Under the pieces are notes generated by a model. The model did not search any database. It was not told where the DNA came from and saw only the letters and a program-made list of their open reading frames with translations. Below, piece after piece: positions 1 to 8,909 of a stretch of DNA of 64,000 nt; position 1 is the first letter of the stretch, and each line of letters opens with the position of its first letter. This DNA comes from Trebonia sp963737285 (lineage in GTDB: Bacteria; Actinomycetota; Actinomycetes; Streptosporangiales; Streptosporangiaceae): NCBI GenBank assembly GCA_963737285.1, contig CAVTRT010000002.1, forward strand, positions 1,736,001-1,800,000. The letters run 5' to 3'. The position numbers and the translations under genes are program-made.

Positions 1-948
1 GACGGCCGTGACCGGGTGGCCGCCGCCAAACAGCGACAGCAGCAGCACGAGCTGGGCATGGCTGGTGTCCTGGTACTCATCGAGCAAGACCACTTGGTAC
101 CGGCCCCGCTCTATGATCGGGACCTGAGGGTGCCTGGAGGCGATCCGTGCCGCGAGCGCCATCTGGTCGCCATGGTCAAGCACTTCACGCGCCTGCTTGG
201 CCGCCACGTAGCGGCTGACCATCGGCAGCAGTTGCTCCCGAGACCGCTGGGTTTCCAGGACCTTCCTCGCCGTCGCCGTCTTCTTCGGCATGGCGGCGTA
301 CCGCGCGTCCAGCCACTGTCCCACCTTGACGATGTCCCCAGGGGAGCGCAGGTGCTCCGCAAGGTCCCCTGCTAGCTGTTGCACGGCCGTCGTAACCGTC
401 TGCGGGGTCCAGCCGATCTGATCCATTGGCCCGTCATATGCGGCGACGATCGACGCCGCCAACTGCCAGGCGGGCGCCGGCGTGATCAGCCGCAAGGAAG
501 GCTCTATCCCCTCCCGCAGGGCGTGGTCGCTGACCAGTCGCCCGGCATACGCGTGATAGGTCCCGATCACGGGGTCTCCCGCCCACGCGCCGGCCCCATT
601 GTCCGGCGTCCCCCCTTCAGGACCAGCATTCGCAGTGGGCCCTCCCCCGGTCCTGTCCCCCTCCAGTCCAGCGCGACGTAGCCGGTCCATGCGGGACCGG
701 ACTCGCTCGGCGAGTTCAGCCGCCGCCCTGCGCGTGAACGTCAGGCCGAGCACCCGGTCGGGACGGACAAGCCCGTTGGCGATCAGCCAGACGACCCGCG
801 CGGCCATCGTCTCGCTCTTGCCGGATCCGGCACCGGCGATGACAGCCATCGGCCCGAGCGGCGCGCCAATGACGGCCGCCTGCTCCCTGGTGGGCTCAGG
901 CAGCCGCAGCAGCCGCGCGAGCTGCTCCGGGTTGTACTGCACGGTCAC
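1..948 (-). CDS. adnB: AdnB-like ATP-dependent DNA helicase/nuclease, N-terminal part (runs off left edge)
   Basis: The first 316 codons of an SF1A (UvrD/RecB-like) helicase are visible; the rest lies beyond the window edge. It starts at GTG 948, with GTGGA eight bases upstream. The Walker A motif GAGSGKS is at about residues 39-45, motif Ia (LTFTRRAA) near 75, and the motif II segment LLDEYQDTSHAQ near 295. The gene begins 45 bp after the adnA stop on the same strand, so the two are probably one transcript. In mycobacteria AdnA and AdnB form the heterodimeric motor-nuclease that resects double-strand breaks, and adnB lies directly downstream of adnA, as here. The C-terminal nuclease domain expected of AdnB cannot be checked. 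Inference: it is the lead helicase subunit of an AdnAB complex. Confidence 0.88.
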   Translation of the reverse strand, partial: MTVQYNPEQLARLLRLPEPTREQAAVIGAPLGPMAVIAGAGSGKSETMAARVVWLIANGLVRPDRVLGLTFTRRAAAELAERVRSRMDRLRRAGLEGDRTGGGPTANAGPEGGTPDNGAGAWAGDPVIGTYHAYAGRLVSDHALREGIEPSLRLITPAPAWQLAASIVAAYDGPMDQIGWTPQTVTTAVQQLAGDLAEHLRSPGDIVKVGQWLDARYAAMPKKTATARKVLETQRSREQLLPMVSRYVAAKQAREVLDHGDQMALAARIASRHPQVPIIERGRYQVVLLDEYQDTSHAQLVLLLSLFGGGHPVTAV

Positions 949-993
949 AGGCCCATTCCACCAGATGGCGGGGACATTCGACGCGCAGTGCTC

Positions 994-3900
994 TCACCCG
1001 ACCTGGCCGCCTTCCGGGTGGACGGGGCAGCACGAGGAGACCGGGCAAGTCCGGCAGCCAGGATTGACCCGAGCGCGGAAGACCGACCCGGCCATGCCTC
1101 CCGCCGCTGCCTCGACCAGGTCCTTCGCCCAGCCCGGCTCGGAGTCCTGCGACAGCGGGGGCTGCCGCTGTACCTTGGCGGTCGCCTTGAAGCCCGCCTT
1201 GCCGAGCTGGACAAGCTCGGCACCGCCCGGTTCGGTCACCCCAAGCCTCTCAAACGCGCCAAGCAGGACCGCCAGCTGATACACGCCCAGCTGAGGATGC
1301 CTGTCCACCTCGTCGTCTCGAGGCGCGGACGACCCGGTCTTGAGGTCGATGATGACTGCCCTGCCCTTGTCGTCCTCCTCCAGGCGGTCCACCCTGCCGG
1401 TGATCTCCACCTGGCCGACTCGGACCCGCAGGGCCTGCTCGACCGCGAGCAGTTCCCGCGGGTTGGCGGCATGCCAGTCGAGGAACTTGCGGACCATCTG
1501 CTCCGCGAGCTCTCGCTGGCGCGATCCGTACCAGACACTCCCGAAGTCGAGGTGATGCCAGATGTCGTCGATGCGAGAGGCGACGTCCCGTTCTGTAGCG
1601 CCGTCGGCAATAAGCACGGCGGCGGCGTGGATAACGGTGCCGAGGTGGCGCAGGACGTCCGATTTCCCGGCGCCGACGGCCGCCTCAAGCAGCCAGCGCA
1701 GGCCGCAGCGGGCGAACGACTCGACCTGGGAGGGTGAAAGGCGAACCGACTCGCCATCGGCCACGATGGGGCCATCGTCGGAGAGGTCGGTCAAGGCGTA
1801 CCACTGTGCTGGGTCGGCACCACGTACTTCGGCCTGCGCCAGCCTGGCGAGCTGCGCGGCGGCGGCCTCGCGAAGCGCCAGTGGCCTGGACGAGTCCACG
1901 GCCACCCGGCGCAGGTCCGCCACCAGCACAGGCAGCGACAGCCAGCGGGCATGCGTCCCCGCCCGCTCAATCTCGATGTCGTCACCCGCGAGCTCGGCAA
2001 GGAACCGAGACGGGCGCAGGTCCGTTTCCGCACCGCCCGCCGCCGTCACGACAAGCAGCCTCTTCGCCCTCGTCGCCGCGACGTAGAACAGCCGCCGCTC
2101 TTCCGCCAGGAGCCTGGCCGCCAGCGCGACCGCGGCCGCGTCGGGAGCCAACTGTGCGGCGTCCGGGCTGGCGGCTTCCGCCAGCTCGTCCACGCCGAGC
2201 AGCGACCCACGCATCCGCAGGTCCGGCCAGGTCTCCTCCTGTACCCCGGCGACCACGACAACGTCCCACTCCAGGCCCTTGGACCGGTGAGCGGTGAGCA
2301 CGCGGACGCAGTCCTCCCGCACCGCACGCTGGGCGAGGGTATCCCCGGCGATCTCCTGCCCGGTGAGGCTGTCCAGGAAGAGCCGGGGGCTGCCCGGTGG
2401 CAGTTCATCGGTGAACCGCGCGGCCCGGTCGAACAGCGCCAGGACGGCGTCCAGGTCACGGTCGGCGGACGGGTCACGCTGGGCCTGCCGCTCCCAGAGC
2501 TCCGCAAGGCCGGAGCTGCTCCAGATCGCCCAGAGCACGTCGTGGGCGGTGCCGCCGGAGCCGATGGCGTGCTTGGCGGCCGCCAGCACGCCAGCCACCC
2601 GGCGGGCCGGGGCGGCGACGCGCTCGGAGACCAGGTCAAGTGACTGCGTGTCAGCCAGCGCCGTCCGCAGCGACTGGCCGCCCAGGGCGCGCCGCAGCTT
2701 GCGCAGGCCAAGGCCGTCGGTCTGGCCAAGCGGGCCGGTCAGCAGCTCGACGGCGGTCTCCTCGTCGAGAGCCTCCGGTTGCAGGGCACACCGCAGCAGG
2801 GCTAGCAGCGGCCGCGTGCCCGGCTCATCCGGCAGCGGCAGCTCATCCCCCGCCACGCTCACCGGGACCCCGGCCGACGCCAGCGCCCGGCGCAGCAGCG
2901 GGACCTGCCGCTGGGCAGAGCGGACAAGGACCGCCATCGCGGGCCATGGCACGCCGTCGGCAAGATGGGCGCGGCGCAAGATGTCCGCGACCAGCGCCGC
3001 TTCCTGAGTGGCGGAGTCAGCAACCAGGATCCGGACCTGCCCGGGCTGCGCCTCCGGCACCGGCACCAGCGCGCGATGCGGAATGTTCCCGAAGGCATCA
3101 TCGGTGGCAGGGATGCCGGGGGCATACGGAAGGCGGCGAGCCACCCGGCGGGATGCCGCGAGCAGGACCGGGCCGCTGCGCCGGCAGGTGCGCAGCGGCA
3201 CTACCGGGGCAGGGCTGCCGTCCGCTGCACGGAACTTCTCCGGGAACCTTGTCAGGACCCGCACGTCGGCGCCACGGAAGCCGTAGATCGACTGGTCGGG
3301 GTCACCCACCGCGATGAGATCACGGCCGTCGCCAGCCAGGGCGAGCAGCAGCGACTCTTGCGCCGGGTCGCTGTCTTGGTACTCATCGACGAAGATCGCA
3401 TCGTAGGCGCCGCGCTCGCGCTGCCTGGTCTCATCACGGGACAGCAGCGCGGCCGCCATCCGGATGACCTCCGCGTAGTCGTAGGCGGGCACCGGGGCCA
3501 GGTCGAACCGTGCCCCGTAGCGGTCGAGGAACTCGCCGATGGCCACCCAGTCGTCACGTCGCGCCCTGCGCCCCAGCCGCCGCAGCGCCCTGCCGTCAAG
3601 GCCACGCTCGGCGGCCCGCATCGCCGCGTCCCGCAACTCCTCGGCGAACCCGCGGGTAGGTAGCGCGGGCCACAGCCGCTCCGGCCACTGGCTGGCGCCG
3701 TCAGCGATCTCGCCACGCAGCATCCGGCGGATCTCCAGCAGCTGCTCCGGCGCAGGCAGCAGCCGCGGCGGCTGGTCCCCTCGCAGTACGAACTCCTTGC
3801 GGACCAGGGCATAGGCATAGCTGTGGAACGTCAGCGCCAGCGGCTCGCGGGTGGTGCGCCGCAGCCTGGCGGTGATCCGCTCGCGTAGTTCCCCGGCCGC

Positions 3901-4140
3901 CTTGCGGCTGAACGTCAGCACTAGGATGCGACCGGGGTCGATGTCGCGGCGGTCGATTCTCGCCGCGACCGCCTCCACGATCGTCGTGGTCTTGCCGGTA
4001 CCGGGGCCAGCCAGCACAAGCAGCGGTCCGCCCTTGTGATCAACCACGCGCTGCTGAGCCTCGTCGAGCCGTGGTGCCCGTGGAGCACAGCCCGCCGAGG
4101 CCGGCGCCCTGACCAGCCGATAACCATTCATCTCCTGCAT
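994..4140 (-). CDS. adnA: AdnA-like helicase with C-terminal PD-(D/E)XK nuclease
   Basis: A protein of about 1,048 residues, close to mycobacterial AdnA in length. Walker A (GPGTGKTTT) is at about residues 45-53, followed by the motif II segment VDEYQDSDPAQE, motif III (GDPDQSIYGFRGAD), motif V (LTAHRSKGLEWD) and motif VI (VAATRAKRL). The C-terminal RecB-type nuclease shows GRVDRLEE and IIDLKTG. A Cys in SFARCGLRW and the terminal cluster CRTCPVSSCCP fit an Fe-S-stabilised nuclease of the Cas4/AddB type. The start is uncertain: ATG 4140 or ATG 4131. The open frame continues upstream, but that part is not helicase-like. Role by family: ATP-driven end resection with AdnB, replacing RecBCD/AddAB in actinobacteria. 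Downstream adnB is 45 bp away. Confidence 0.93.
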   Translation of the reverse strand: MQEMNGYRLVRAPASAGCAPRAPRLDEAQQRVVDHKGGPLLVLAGPGTGKTTTIVEAVAARIDRRDIDPGRILVLTFSRKAAGELRERITARLRRTTREPLALTFHSYAYALVRKEFVLRGDQPPRLLPAPEQLLEIRRMLRGEIADGASQWPERLWPALPTRGFAEELRDAAMRAAERGLDGRALRRLGRRARRDDWVAIGEFLDRYGARFDLAPVPAYDYAEVIRMAAALLSRDETRQRERGAYDAIFVDEYQDSDPAQESLLLALAGDGRDLIAVGDPDQSIYGFRGADVRVLTRFPEKFRAADGSPAPVVPLRTCRRSGPVLLAASRRVARRLPYAPGIPATDDAFGNIPHRALVPVPEAQPGQVRILVADSATQEAALVADILRRAHLADGVPWPAMAVLVRSAQRQVPLLRRALASAGVPVSVAGDELPLPDEPGTRPLLALLRCALQPEALDEETAVELLTGPLGQTDGLGLRKLRRALGGQSLRTALADTQSLDLVSERVAAPARRVAGVLAAAKHAIGSGGTAHDVLWAIWSSSGLAELWERQAQRDPSADRDLDAVLALFDRAARFTDELPPGSPRLFLDSLTGQEIAGDTLAQRAVREDCVRVLTAHRSKGLEWDVVVVAGVQEETWPDLRMRGSLLGVDELAEAASPDAAQLAPDAAAVALAARLLAEERRLFYVAATRAKRLLVVTAAGGAETDLRPSRFLAELAGDDIEIERAGTHARWLSLPVLVADLRRVAVDSSRPLALREAAAAQLARLAQAEVRGADPAQWYALTDLSDDGPIVADGESVRLSPSQVESFARCGLRWLLEAAVGAGKSDVLRHLGTVIHAAAVLIADGATERDVASRIDDIWHHLDFGSVWYGSRQRELAEQMVRKFLDWHAANPRELLAVEQALRVRVGQVEITGRVDRLEEDDKGRAVIIDLKTGSSAPRDDEVDRHPQLGVYQLAVLLGAFERLGVTEPGGAELVQLGKAGFKATAKVQRQPPLSQDSEPGWAKDLVEAAAGGMAGSVFRARVNPGCRTCPVSSCCPVHPEGGQVG

Positions 4141-4354
4141 TCCACCACGGACCACCGACATTCGAGACGCACATGAGCCATCGTCGTTGGTCGTAGCTGC
4201 CGACTGGCTGGCGCAAGCGCCGACGGCGGGTTGGGAGGCTGTCACGCCTCCGCGGCCGGGACGAGTCCAGGAAGGATCACGAACCGACGCGCCTGCCACT
4301 CCCGTGCGGCATGTCTGTCTGCCAGAGATCCACCGCAGCAGCCTTCCCCGCGGA

Positions 4355-4406
4355 TCCTCTTCGCCGCTCCTCTTCGCCGCTCCTCTTCGCCGCTCCTCTT
4401 GGCCGC
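4355..4406. repeat. 13-bp tandem repeat, four units, upstream of adnA
   Basis: Four head-to-tail copies of TCCTCTTCGCCGC; the last has one base changed. The array lies in the 299-bp gap between the HNH nuclease stop (4440) and the adnA start (4140), which otherwise shows no gene. It may lie in the adnA leader. A replication-slippage or regulatory role cannot be judged from one copy. Confidence 0.8.
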
Positions 4407-4439
4407 GCAACAGGTTTAGCTGCGCTGTCAGCGCCGCCG

Positions 4440-6602
4440 TCAGCTCGGGTAGCGCGAGGGGCCTTGAAGGTAGGTGCGGCCGGCCTTGGTTGTCCACTGG
4501 GTCCAGCCGGGGCGGGGCTTGGTGACCTGCCAGCCGCGGGACTGCTTGGCACGGTGGCACGACCGGCTGCACGCGTGGGCATTGCAGGCACAGGTGCGGC
4601 CGCCCTTGTGGAACGGGACGGCATGCTCGAAGTCGGACTCCCGGGCGTTCCTTGAGCAGACCGGGAAGGAGCATTTCCCGTCCCTGACCTGGACGAGGTG
4701 ACGGAGCTTGTCCCCCGGGTCGTGCCTGCTCGACTCGAGGCGGTGGTCACAGTCGTATGTGGGCACCGGGTCGATGCCGACGATGAACGGCAGGGGCGCG
4801 CCGGGCAGGGTGAGGATCCACGACCCGTACCCGCCGTCGGGGCCGGTCCTTCCTGAGCGGGCGATCGTGGCCCAGTCGGGGTCTGTGGGGATGTCCCTGC
4901 CCTTGGTGCCGCGCATGGGCTTGCAGCAACCGTGCCCAATCGCGTGCCCATAGTCGTCGACGAGCGTCAGGCAGAACTGACTGTCCGGGTGCCTCGCGCC
5001 CGCCGCCGCCAGCTCCCGGACGAGTGCGGGGTCAAGCGTGCCGAGGCCGTACGCGTCACCGGGCCGCCCGGCCACGCCGAGGAGGGTGAGCAGTGGGAAG
5101 ACTAGATCCTCCCGGACGGCCATGCTGGCGCTGTCCTGGTCCCCGCATGCCGGGCAGTGGCCAGGGCCGCCCTGGTATCGCCTGGCGATCCTCGTCGGGC
5201 CACGGGCTAGAGTCCCGGCATGCTCGGCCGACCAGTCAGCCAGCCATTCCAGGGCACCTACCGGAACCGTCAGGTTAACCTTGCCGGGCAGCCCGATCCC
5301 TCCACCGACTCCGCCGCACGCTGGGCAGGTGCTGCGGTCACTGGCACCGCCCGGGCCGTGGTCGAGGCCATCGCCGTCCCCATACCCGCCGTCGTCGGCA
5401 GGCCAGTCACCCGGGTAGCAGCCTGTCCCGCCCTCTGGGCCACCGCCATCAGGCGCGCTGCTGTCCGGGACAGCGGAGCCGTCACTCCCAGGACCCTTAT
5501 CCCCGCCGCCATCGCTGCCTGGGCCACCGCTGCCTGGGCCACCGCTGCCTGGGCCACCGCTGCCTGGGCCACCGCTGCCTGGGCCATCGTCTGTGGCCGA
5601 GCTCTCGCCCGTGCTGCCGGCCGAGGCCTGGCGATGCTCCGCGTCGTGGGCCTGCTCCTCGGCTTCCTCGGCCTGCCGGGCGGCGTCGGCCTGCGCCCAC
5701 GCGGTCCGCTGCCCGACGGTCACGCCGTTGAGCAGGTCCGCGAACGCCATCACCCGCAAGATGTCCATTGGGCGGCCCACCCCGGCGTCCCTGTACTCCC
5801 GGGCGCGGCCCTCCACGTGCGCCATCGCCGCCAGCGCCTCATCGGGTGGCAGGCCGGTGGCCTGCACTCCGCAGGTCCCGCAGTGCTCGTGCCAGAACCG
5901 CAGCCGGGCGTGCTCCCGCTGAGCCTTCTCACGCCGCCGAGTAGCGCCTTCCGGGTCCACCGCGATCACGGCCCGCTGCACCAGCCGCTCCAGGGCGCTC
6001 CAGGTCTTGCAGTCCGGCAGCCCGTCGAGAATGATCCGCTCGGCCATCGCGAACTGGGCCTCGTCCTCCAGGACGCTCGTCCCGTCCACGATCAGCCGCG
6101 CCCGCGGCGGGTCCAGCCTGTTGGCTTCCAGCTCCCGCCCGATGCCAGGCAGCCGCGCGTCCAGCGTCCACGCGAGATGGACCAGCTTCCCGGCCGTGAC
6201 GGGGGAGATTCCCAGGGCTGCGCCCACCTCGTGGTGCAGTTCCGGCTCCCACTCACTCGGCAGCCCGTTCGGCTCCCAGCGCTCGTCCAGCGGGTGCCGG
6301 CGGATCAGCTCCCGCACCACGGCCAGCTTGCGGGTGAACGTCCAGGTCTCCAGAGCCTTCCACGTGCGCCCGATCCCGAGAACCTCATCGGTGGTCGCCT
6401 GCGCCAGCACCTCCGGCTGGGACACGTCGTTCGCCTGCAGCGCCAGCCAGCTAGACCCACGGGCCTCATCCGCCCATTTACCCTGCCTGAACAGCCCCAG
6501 CCGCTCATCGCGCGCGCCCGGCCTGGGCATTCCGCCCAGGACACTCGTGCTTCCCCGGAAGCCACCGTGATCCCCGAGACCACTCTCTGCGAAGCCACCC
6601 AT
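4440..6602 (-). CDS. DUF222 / HNH endonuclease domain protein
   Basis: A 720-residue protein starting at ATG 6602, with GGGGAGG eight bases upstream. The N-terminal half (roughly 60-330) resembles the DUF222 module of actinobacterial HNH proteins. A low-complexity Gly/Ser/Pro linker follows, including five GGPGS units from about residue 338. The C-terminal HNH region contains YDCDHR, CSFPVCSRNARESDFEHAVPF as two adjoining segments, and HACSRSCHR, giving Cys pairs plus the His-Asn-His type core. A separate cysteine knuckle is CPACGGVGGGIG. Family function is poorly defined: these multicopy genes are often linked to mobile DNA or recombination loci. It sits just upstream of adnA on the same strand, but 300 bp away, so it is not clearly co-transcribed. 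Confidence 0.88.
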   Translation of the reverse strand: MGGFAESGLGDHGGFRGSTSVLGGMPRPGARDERLGLFRQGKWADEARGSSWLALQANDVSQPEVLAQATTDEVLGIGRTWKALETWTFTRKLAVVRELIRRHPLDERWEPNGLPSEWEPELHHEVGAALGISPVTAGKLVHLAWTLDARLPGIGRELEANRLDPPRARLIVDGTSVLEDEAQFAMAERIILDGLPDCKTWSALERLVQRAVIAVDPEGATRRREKAQREHARLRFWHEHCGTCGVQATGLPPDEALAAMAHVEGRAREYRDAGVGRPMDILRVMAFADLLNGVTVGQRTAWAQADAARQAEEAEEQAHDAEHRQASAGSTGESSATDDGPGSGGPGSGGPGSGGPGSGGPGSDGGGDKGPGSDGSAVPDSSAPDGGGPEGGTGCYPGDWPADDGGYGDGDGLDHGPGGASDRSTCPACGGVGGGIGLPGKVNLTVPVGALEWLADWSAEHAGTLARGPTRIARRYQGGPGHCPACGDQDSASMAVREDLVFPLLTLLGVAGRPGDAYGLGTLDPALVRELAAAGARHPDSQFCLTLVDDYGHAIGHGCCKPMRGTKGRDIPTDPDWATIARSGRTGPDGGYGSWILTLPGAPLPFIVGIDPVPTYDCDHRLESSRHDPGDKLRHLVQVRDGKCSFPVCSRNARESDFEHAVPFHKGGRTCACNAHACSRSCHRAKQSRGWQVTKPRPGWTQWTTKAGRTYLQGPSRYPS
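5514..5588. repeat. 15-bp tandem repeat inside the HNH gene
   Basis: Five copies of GCTGCCTGGGCCACC (plus strand), the last with one change. On the coding strand they give the Gly-Gly-Pro-Gly-Ser linker units. The repeat length is a multiple of three, so copy number can vary without a frameshift. Confidence 0.9.
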
Positions 6603-6653
6603 CGCGCGCACCTCCCCACGGCCGCTAGCGATCTTTGATGAGCTGTATACAAC

Positions 6654-6680
6654 ATTATACCCAGCTGATCGAAAAAGCAA
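6654..6680 (-). promoter_or_regulatory. Candidate promoter of the HNH gene
   Basis: On the minus strand TATAAT (6659-6654) is preceded by TTGCTT (6680-6675), in a short AT-rich island. The 15-base spacing is tight; CTTGCT or GCTTGC would give 16 or 17. TATAAT also overlaps an imperfect palindrome, GTATA-N6-TATAC (6645-6660). The predicted leader before ATG 6602 would be about 45 bases and contains the GGGGAGG ribosome site. Confidence 0.45.
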
Positions 6681-6742
6681 GCTAAACCCGACATCAAACT
6701 GTCTTAGGTAAGTAGCTTGGGGTACGAACTCGGCCCGGCCTC

Positions 6743-7096
6743 CTAATTGCCGGTCCAGCGGGCCTTGCGCATGTCGACACGGACCAGCGGCTCCGCGGAG
6801 CGCAACGGGGTGCCCTCCGTTCGGTAGTGCTCCAGCGCCGCGCGGTCGTGGCCGGGGGCCGGGGTCCCGTCGGCATGGATTACCCGCCACCAGGCCACGC
6901 TGCCGCCATAGGTCGCCATGGCCCGCCCCACCTGGCGCGGGCCGCCGTCCCCTAGGTACTCCGCGATATCGCCATAGGACATGACGCGTCCAGCCGGAAT
7001 CCGCTCCACGACGTCAAGGACGCGGTCGGCGTACTCACCGATGACCCAGGCTGGTCCCTGGTCCGCTGCCCGCGGGCCGGCTGCCTCCGCCCTCAC
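6743..7096 (-). CDS. Alkyltransferase-like (ATL) DNA-binding protein
   Basis: A 117-residue protein with the MGMT C-terminal DNA-binding fold: RVMSYGDIAEYLG, the helix-turn-helix stretch GGPRQVGRAM, then AWWRVIHADG. In active O6-alkylguanine transferases the motif is PCHRV with an acceptor Cys. Here Trp occupies the acceptor position, as in ATL proteins, so it should bind and flag O6-alkylguanine rather than reverse it. In characterised ATLs this feeds nucleotide excision repair. It starts at GTG 7096, whose GTGA overlaps the stop of the mycosin gene, so translation is probably coupled. I recall an MGMT-like gene (Rv3204) in the same chromosomal neighbourhood of Mycobacterium tuberculosis. 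Confidence 0.88.
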   Translation of the reverse strand: MRAEAAGPRAADQGPAWVIGEYADRVLDVVERIPAGRVMSYGDIAEYLGDGGPRQVGRAMATYGGSVAWWRVIHADGTPAPGHDRAALEHYRTEGTPLRSAEPLVRVDMRKARWTGN

Positions 7097-8901
7097 TGGC
7101 GCGGGCTATCAGGGTGCTGGGCATCCAGGGATTGCTCGCCCCCGGCATATGGCGCCGGTGCGGCGTAGTACCTGGTCTCCTGGTACCGCCGATCCTCGGG
7201 CAACTGGCCGCCCTCCCGGTACTTGCGCCCCTCCTGGAACTGGCGAGGCGAGACGTACCCCGGTTGCTCAGGGCACTCCGAAGGCTCGCGGTAGCTCCTG
7301 TGCCCGGGATAGCCCGGCGAAGGATAACCTGACGGTCCCGCGTAGGCTCCTGGCCCTGCGTATCCGGATGGCGCTGGATAGCCGTTGGAGACCGGATAGC
7401 CGCTCGGCGCAAGGTGATCCCTCGGCGCAGGGTAGCCGCCTTGCGCGGGACGGCCGTCCGGCACAGGATAGCCCCCTTGGCCCTTCTGGCCGTTACTTGC
7501 GGGATAACCGCTCTGCCCGTACTGGGCGCTGCCTGCGGGATAACCGCTCTGCCCGTACTGGCCGTTGCCTGCGGGATAGCCGTTCGCCGCTTGATGTCTG
7601 CTGCGGGCAAAGTGGTCAACTGGGCCTGGAAGGCCCTCTGACCCGCCATACCCTGCGCCCTCGGACACGATGGCCGGTTCAGCCTGGCGGGCCAGTCGTC
7701 GCCAGCCGTAGATCATCAGCCCCAGGGCTACCAGCCCGAGCAGCGCGTACAGGATGTCCTGCCCGCCACCGCGTGGCGCGACCGGCGGGGCGGGAACGGC
7801 GGCGGGACCGCCGCCGAACAGCTGCGATGAGGTCTCGGGTGACCTACCGGGCTTCTCGGCGGCGAACTGGGCCGCAGCGCGCAGGGCCGCCGCCGCGTCC
7901 ACCGTGCCGAAACCAGTCTTCGCGTTGTAGCCGGTCCCGGCAAGATTGGCTGCTGTCGAGGTAAGTGCCTCGTCGACAAGTTCCGGCGACAGTCTCGGGT
8001 ACTTGGACTTAATCAGTGCCGCGATCCCGGCCACTAGGGCACAGGCGGGGCTGGTACCGCTGACAAACCAGTACGCCCCGTCCCTGCCTTCGGCGGGGAC
8101 GTTCACGCCCGGGGCCGCGATCTGGACGGAAAGGTTATCGCTAGAGAAGCTGGCGACCGCGCCGTCCTCGTTGACCGCGGCCACGCTGAGCACGCCGGGA
8201 TACTCCGCGGGGAAGGACACAGGTGCGAAGCCGTCAGACCGCGCCTGGTCGTCCTGACCCGAGTTACCCGAAGACGCCACGAGGACGACCCCGCGTGACT
8301 CCGCGAACTGCAGTGCCGCCCGAACCTCACTGCTTGGCGTGGAGTAACCGATCGACATGCTGATGACTTGCGCGCCGTCCCGGACGGCATCGATGATGCC
8401 GGTGGCCAGCGACTGCTGGATCCGCGTCTCCTTCTCCAAGTCGTAGCTGCGGTAGCCAGGATCGCCCTTGTCCGGGATTACCCGAATGGACAGCACCCTC
8501 GCCTGCGGGGCGACGCCGATGATCCCATCGCCGCCGCCGTCATGCCCATGCCCGGCGATGATGGACGCCATCCAGGTCCCGTGCACGCCCCAGTCGGGAT
8601 TGCTCGGCGGAGTGCTCAGGCCGGTTAGGTCGGGCCCGGTCGTCACGCTCCCTGCCAGGTCACTTACGGACGGGTTCACCCCGCTGTCTATGACCGCGAC
8701 CGTCACTCCCGCCCCCTCGCTGACCTTCCAGGCCGCGGGAATGTCAAGCATGTTCAGCGCCCACTGCTGGCTGGACCTGATCTGGTCGGACGGTGCCGCC
8801 TGCGCGGGCACTGCCGCTAGCGCTAGCGACCCCGCCAGCGCTAGCGACCCCGCCGACCCCGCCAGCGCTAGCGATCGCGCCTTGAGCACGCTACGAGCCA
8901 T
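7093..8901 (-). CDS. Mycosin-type S8 subtilisin-like serine protease, membrane anchored
   Basis: A 602-residue subtilase. Start ATG 8901 has AGGAG six bases upstream. A Sec signal peptide with tandem SLALAG-type units ends near VPAQAAP. The catalytic triad is visible: Asp in VAVIDSG, His in GVHGTW, Ser in SGTSPA; the oxyanion Asn lies in SSGNSG. After the protease domain a Pro-rich stretch leads to one transmembrane helix (LLGLVALGLMIYGW), then a long Gly-Tyr-Pro/Gln-rich tail of about 180 residues with repeats such as YPAGNGQYGQSG. That matches mycosin (MycP) topology apart from the long tail. The preceding gene is an unknown membrane protein; no other type VII secretion genes are in the window. 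The DNA repeats at 7500-7590 and 8815-8872 encode the tail and signal-peptide repeats. Confidence 0.9.
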   Translation of the reverse strand: MARSVLKARSLALAGSAGSLALAGSLALAAVPAQAAPSDQIRSSQQWALNMLDIPAAWKVSEGAGVTVAVIDSGVNPSVSDLAGSVTTGPDLTGLSTPPSNPDWGVHGTWMASIIAGHGHDGGGDGIIGVAPQARVLSIRVIPDKGDPGYRSYDLEKETRIQQSLATGIIDAVRDGAQVISMSIGYSTPSSEVRAALQFAESRGVVLVASSGNSGQDDQARSDGFAPVSFPAEYPGVLSVAAVNEDGAVASFSSDNLSVQIAAPGVNVPAEGRDGAYWFVSGTSPACALVAGIAALIKSKYPRLSPELVDEALTSTAANLAGTGYNAKTGFGTVDAAAALRAAAQFAAEKPGRSPETSSQLFGGGPAAVPAPPVAPRGGGQDILYALLGLVALGLMIYGWRRLARQAEPAIVSEGAGYGGSEGLPGPVDHFARSRHQAANGYPAGNGQYGQSGYPAGSAQYGQSGYPASNGQKGQGGYPVPDGRPAQGGYPAPRDHLAPSGYPVSNGYPAPSGYAGPGAYAGPSGYPSPGYPGHRSYREPSECPEQPGYVSPRQFQEGRKYREGGQLPEDRRYQETRYYAAPAPYAGGEQSLDAQHPDSPRQ

Positions 8902-8909
8902 GGGCGCTC

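Noticed and set aside
4141..4674. N-terminal extension of adnA reaching across the HNH gene end
   Set aside because: The extra residues are the HNH gene 3' end in another frame and the tandem repeat; not helicase-like.
6603..6890. Longer start for the HNH protein
   Set aside because: ATG 6602 has a strong ribosome site and the upstream part overlaps the candidate promoter.
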